From contig NZ_AECZ01000016.1 of NCBI RefSeq assembly GCF_000179555.1, forward strand, positions 46,598 through 110,597: a DNA stretch of 64,000 bases, read 5' to 3'. Under the pieces are notes generated by a model, which was not told the origin of the DNA, did not search any database, and was given only the letters and a program-made list of their open reading frames with translations. The translations under genes were made by a program, and so were the position numbers. How positions within the stretch are numbered: position 1 is the first letter of the stretch; every line of letters starts with the position of its first letter. The DNA comes from Solidesulfovibrio fructosivorans JJ] (GTDB lineage: Bacteria > Desulfobacterota > Desulfovibrionia > Desulfovibrionales > Desulfovibrionaceae). This document shows, piece after piece, positions 60,676-64,000 of the stretch.

Positions 60676-61311
60676 TTACGGCGTTTCCGGCGGCGTCGAG
60701 GCTGGCGGCGTCGCGGCCGGCGGATTGCCGGCCTGGGGCGCACCCGATGCCCCCGGTTCCTTGTTTTGCAGCAACATCATTTTTTCGGCACTGCCCACGC
60801 TTGAACCAAAGAAATATTGCACGACGGAGGTAAACGCGGCAATCAGGGCGCCAATCAACAGGGCAAGCTGTTCCTTTGCCTGGGGAGTCCCCAGCGGTCC
60901 CGAAGGCTCGTACCAATACTGGGCAATAAGAACGCCGAAAAAACCTGCCACGATAAGGATGGACAGCGTCCATTTTGCATAGATATTTATTTTTTTCAGC
61001 GATCTAAAGTCTTGCGCATTGATGCTGTCCAATTCGCTTTGCGGCCCGCAGGCGTTCGCTTCCTTCACGACGGCCAGTCGGCTCAGCTGGTGCCTGAAGG
61101 CTTCTTCCGCGGCCTTTATCTTGTCGACGTTGGCCGCATCGGAGACGGGCTCGACCAGCTTGTCCAGGTCGCCCGCAACACCGAGAGCTTTGCCCAGGGC
61201 CTCCAACCCGGCTTTCCGTAGCGGAGCATTTTGGGCATCGCAAAGGCACGCGGCAAGAACCGGGGATTGGCTTCGAATTTTCTCGGCGATACTTTCACAC
61301 GTCGCTCCCAT
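60676..61311 (-). CDS. 3TM-holin-like (GTA-release-type) membrane protein
   Basis: 211 residues. The N-terminal cytoplasmic part includes LEALGKALGVAGDLDKL and AAEEAFRHQLSRLAVVKE. It is followed by NAQDFRSLKKINIYAKWTLS and two membrane helices (ILIVAGFFGVLIAQYW and QLALLIGALIAAFTSVVQYFFG). This order is that of the 'holin of 3TMs' family found in gene-transfer agents and phage lysis cassettes. The tail is Pro/Ala-rich. ATG at 61311 follows AAGGAGG; no other phage gene is nearby. It could release particles produced elsewhere, or be a former lysis gene in other use. Confidence 0.6.
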   Translation of the reverse strand: MGATCESIAEKIRSQSPVLAACLCDAQNAPLRKAGLEALGKALGVAGDLDKLVEPVSDAANVDKIKAAEEAFRHQLSRLAVVKEANACGPQSELDSINAQDFRSLKKINIYAKWTLSILIVAGFFGVLIAQYWYEPSGPLGTPQAKEQLALLIGALIAAFTSVVQYFFGSSVGSAEKMMLLQNKEPGASGAPQAGNPPAATPPASTPPETP

Positions 61312-61442
61312 AGCGCCTCCTTGGGCCGGCCCAAGCACGGCCCTTGGCGAAACTATGCCACAACACGTATTTGGTGGACAATACCATATTGCGATTATCC
61401 GAAGAAAATTCCCCCTCAAAAGACGCAACCGCCGCTTGCGCG

Positions 61443-62924
61443 TCACCGCTCCCCTGCGCCGGCGCGCACGAACAGCAGGCTGCCCCGGCCGCGACGGACC
61501 AGACGCCAGCCGGGATCGGCGGCCAGGGCGGCGATGACCGGATCGTGGATACTTAAAAGAATCACGTCCGGCGGGTAGGCCTCGAGGAAATCACGCCAGC
61601 CCGGCCCGGCATTGATGAAACGGAAATAGGCCTCGTGGACCGGACGCGGGTAGACCGTCTCGTAGCGGCCGTCCATGGCCACCTTGACCGCCGGATACTC
61701 GTTCCAGGACAACCACTCGCCCCAGTTGAAATGGGCCAGCACGTTGCCGCGCAGGCGACCGTGCTCCCGCAGCCATTCCACCGCCCCCACGGGATAGGAA
61801 AAATCCCCCGCTCCCGGCGCGTCGCAGTCCGGGGCGGTGATGCGCCAGGGCGTCGCCAGCACGAAGTTGACGGCAAGCGCCGCCACAAACCCTCCAAGAG
61901 CCACGGGCAGCCAGCGATACCGCTTCGCCAGCCTGGAAAGGGCCGGGCCGGCCTCGATCCCCTTGCCGTCGGCGAAAATCGACGGGAGCAGCGCGGCAAA
62001 GGCCAGAATGAAAAAAATCTGGTGGCGCAAATGCCCCATGGCCATCCAGGCCGTCACCCCGAGGACCAGCAAGTCCGTCAGGTCGCGGTGGCGGCGTTTG
62101 ACCAGGAAAAACGCGGTCAACCCGGCCATGCCCAGCAATATCCAGGCGTTAACGGCCAGCCTGCCCAGTCCGATCGCCCGCCAGACCGAGGCCCACTCGG
62201 CCACGTCCGGCCGGGGAAGCCGTATGGCCGCGAGCAGATAGGTCCAATAATCGAGCCCGTACGGGTTCACCAGCGTCACCAGGGCGCAGGCGAGTCCGCA
62301 GGCGGCCAAAGGGAAAACGCCGCGCCGCCGTTGCAGCGCCCCGGCCGCGTACAGCCCGACCAGCCCGAGCCCGGCCAGAAAGCCGCCGTGGAGATTGGCC
62401 CAGACGAGCATCATAAGCGGCAGCCACCCAAGCCGCTTCCACTTCCCGTCCGCGCGAAAGGCCTCCAGCCGCCACAGGAACACGGCGAAGAACAGGTAAG
62501 TGAAAATCTGCGCCCGGGCCGGGGCGAACCCGATCACCAGCAGCTCGCCGGCAACGAAGCAGAAAAGACCACTCGTGACGGCATCGGCCCGCCGGACCCG
62601 CGAGGCGGCGAAAACGCCCAGGCAGACCCCGGCCGCGGCGAGGTAGCGCAGGGCCTGGATGCCGGCCATGCCGCAGGCGGTCAAAAGCGGATAGTAGACG
62701 ACCCCGGTCAGCCACTCGTGGTAGACCCACGGGGTCAGCGTCGGGGTGTAGGCAAAGACGTCTTTATAAGGGAAGCCCTGCCGCCAGAAGAGACGGCCGA
62801 AGGCGAGGTAGCCCCAGAGGTCGAAGTCGGCGGCGGTGATGGCCAACCTGCCCGCCACCAGCAGCGCCGGCACGGCCACGGCAAGGGCAAGCAGGATTTT
62901 CTCCCTGGTGGATCGCGGCGGCAT
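61443..62924 (-). CDS. Polytopic membrane protein, glycosyltransferase-C-like
   Basis: 493 residues with about 10-11 hydrophobic segments. The first periplasmic loop has ITAADFDLWGYLAFGRLFW and ending VYHEWLTGVVYYP, an acidic-residue arrangement (DFDLWG, HEWL) like that of GT-C enzymes that use lipid-linked sugars. The C-terminal part is a soluble domain (LAHFNWGEWLSWN, VAMDGRYETVYP, DVILLSIHDP). The function is not assigned. It overlaps no gene and may be transcribed alone. Confidence 0.72.
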   Translation of the reverse strand: MPPRSTREKILLALAVAVPALLVAGRLAITAADFDLWGYLAFGRLFWRQGFPYKDVFAYTPTLTPWVYHEWLTGVVYYPLLTACGMAGIQALRYLAAAGVCLGVFAASRVRRADAVTSGLFCFVAGELLVIGFAPARAQIFTYLFFAVFLWRLEAFRADGKWKRLGWLPLMMLVWANLHGGFLAGLGLVGLYAAGALQRRRGVFPLAACGLACALVTLVNPYGLDYWTYLLAAIRLPRPDVAEWASVWRAIGLGRLAVNAWILLGMAGLTAFFLVKRRHRDLTDLLVLGVTAWMAMGHLRHQIFFILAFAALLPSIFADGKGIEAGPALSRLAKRYRWLPVALGGFVAALAVNFVLATPWRITAPDCDAPGAGDFSYPVGAVEWLREHGRLRGNVLAHFNWGEWLSWNEYPAVKVAMDGRYETVYPRPVHEAYFRFINAGPGWRDFLEAYPPDVILLSIHDPVIAALAADPGWRLVRRGRGSLLFVRAGAGER

Positions 62925-63017
62925 GGGACCTCACTTTCCCGGCCCGGACCGGACCGTTGCTTGATATATCCGGTCCTAGCTTACGGGTCCGTAGTGAGGC
63001 AACACGCCGCATCCCGC

Positions 63018-63869
63018 TCAGGCGGGCTTTCGCCCCTCCACCACCCGGTCATGGCCGGCCAGATCGCGGCGCACGGCCACATCCGCGAAACCGGCCTCGG
63101 CCAGGACAGCGGCGGCAGCCGGGCCCTGCTCCCAGCCGATTTCGACGAGCAGCCAGCCGCCCGGGGCCAGCCGGTCAAAGGCGGTTCGCGCCACCACCGG
63201 CACGGCCTCGAGCCCGCTTTCGCCGGGCACCAGCGCGCCTTGCGGCTCGAAATCGCGCACCTCGAAGGAACAGGCCCGGTACTCGGCCGCGCTCACGTAC
63301 GGCGGGTTGGACACGACAAGCCCGTACCCTCCTTGGCGCACCGGCAGGGCGGCAAAATCCGCCTCCACGAAATCGAGCCGGCCGTCCACGCCATGGCGCG
63401 CGGCATTGCCCCGGGCAACCGTCAGCGCCCCGGCGCTTCTATCCAAAGCCACGCCGGTTGCGAGGGGCCATTTGACGGCCAGGGTCACGGCCAGACAGCC
63501 CGAGCCCGTGCCGAGATCGGCCAGGCTCCCCGGCCCGTCGCCCGGGAACAGCTCCAGAGCGTGCTCGACAATGCCCTCGGTCTCCGGGCGCGGGATGAGG
63601 GTGTCGGGCGAGACGGCAAAAGAGAGACCGTAGAATTCGCGCTCGCCGAGCAGATAGGCCACGGGCTCGCCCTGGCCGCGCCGGGCGACAAGGGGCCGGT
63701 AGGCGTCCAGTTCGGCCTCGATCAAGGGACGGTCCATGGCCAGAATCAGCCCCAGCCGGTCCAGTCCCAGCGCATGGGCGAGGAGGAGCTGGGCCGAGAG
63801 CCGGGGCGCATCCACGCCCTTTTCGGCCAGGTACGATTCCGTTTTTTTGAGGAGTTCGCGGACAGTCAT
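63018..63869 (-). CDS. prmC: Peptide chain release factor N5-glutamine methyltransferase
   Basis: 283 residues. The N-terminal helical domain (MTVRELLKKTESYLAEKG, LLLAHALGLDRLGLIL) binds release factor. The SAM site is ADLGTGSGCLAVTLA, and the hallmark NPPY motif is VVSNPPYVSAAEY; IPRPETE is also present. It methylates the GGQ glutamine of RF1/RF2. ATG at 63867-63869 is chosen by alignment with the family; no strong ribosome site is seen. Full length. Confidence 0.94.
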   Translation of the reverse strand: MTVRELLKKTESYLAEKGVDAPRLSAQLLLAHALGLDRLGLILAMDRPLIEAELDAYRPLVARRGQGEPVAYLLGEREFYGLSFAVSPDTLIPRPETEGIVEHALELFPGDGPGSLADLGTGSGCLAVTLAVKWPLATGVALDRSAGALTVARGNAARHGVDGRLDFVEADFAALPVRQGGYGLVVSNPPYVSAAEYRACSFEVRDFEPQGALVPGESGLEAVPVVARTAFDRLAPGGWLLVEIGWEQGPAAAAVLAEAGFADVAVRRDLAGHDRVVEGRKPA

Positions 63870-64000
63870 AAGAAGAATACCGTAGGCGGTCGGGGGGAAT
63901 TGTTGTCGGCCGGCGGCCCTGGGCAAACGCCCCATACTTGGAGGCAGGCCGCGCCCCACTTCAAAGCCAGCATTGTTCAGGCGCGCCCCCAACCCCTTTC

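Overview
The window looks like a chromosomal segment of a high-GC (about 65 %, estimated by eye) deltaproteobacterial sulfate reducer of the Desulfovibrionaceae. Grounds: a periplasmic-type cobaltochelatase CbiK with signal peptide under a cobalamin riboswitch and next to an ABC importer, selA and selB close together, and the arrangement of the ribosomal/RNA polymerase block. The species is an inference; no 16S gene is present.

Layout. 1-3,702: a tandem pair of amidohydrolases (the first only as its 3' end), a small membrane protein and an outer-membrane-type barrel protein. 3,699-11,638: a surface-polysaccharide locus with an O-antigen ligase/polymerase-like protein, a secreted glycoside-hydrolase-like protein with an EF-hand and four Cys-rich repeats, an arylsulfotransferase-like protein, and a Wzz protein with a decayed tyrosine-kinase domain. 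11,866-15,502: a metallo-beta-lactamase-fold lactonase-like enzyme and a large sensor kinase. 15,629-19,800: a patchwork with a 5'-truncated spermidine-synthase-like gene, a low-GC membrane-protein/histidine-kinase pair and a broken IS5-type transposase. 19,632-30,634: accreted modules, namely dsbA/dsbD-like genes divergent from a response regulator/kinase pair with a PmrA-type box between them, then a tetR-RND efflux operon flanked by 37-bp direct repeats derived from a tRNA-Arg terminator.

30,748-37,887 holds a phosphodiesterase-like MBL protein, folC, selA, an M18 aminopeptidase and selB. 38,170-43,323 holds a 37-residue membrane protein, a small secreted protein, and a riboswitch-controlled cobalt/corrinoid operon (cbiK, permease, ATPase, binding protein, precorrin-2 methyltransferase) whose genes overlap throughout. 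43,423-44,397 is a Tat-exported MBL hydrolase.

44,556-58,407 (minus strand) is the classical tRNA-Thr/Tyr/Gly/Thr - tuf - rpmG - tRNA-Trp - secE - nusG - rplKAJL - rpoBC superoperon, with a strong promoter at its head, a promoter/hairpin before rplJ, an attenuator-like hairpin before rpoB and a terminator after rpoC. 58,677 to the end holds ftsH, an orphan 3TM-holin-like protein, a polytopic membrane protein of glycosyltransferase-C appearance and prmC.

No CRISPR array, intact prophage or clearly new defence system is visible. The most unusual items are the tRNA-terminator direct repeats around the efflux operon, the tRNA-like 3' fragment at the other edge of that mosaic, the decayed Wzz kinase in a locus with a sulfotransferase, the repeat-expanded glycoside hydrolase, and a dispersed long-hairpin family at gene ends.
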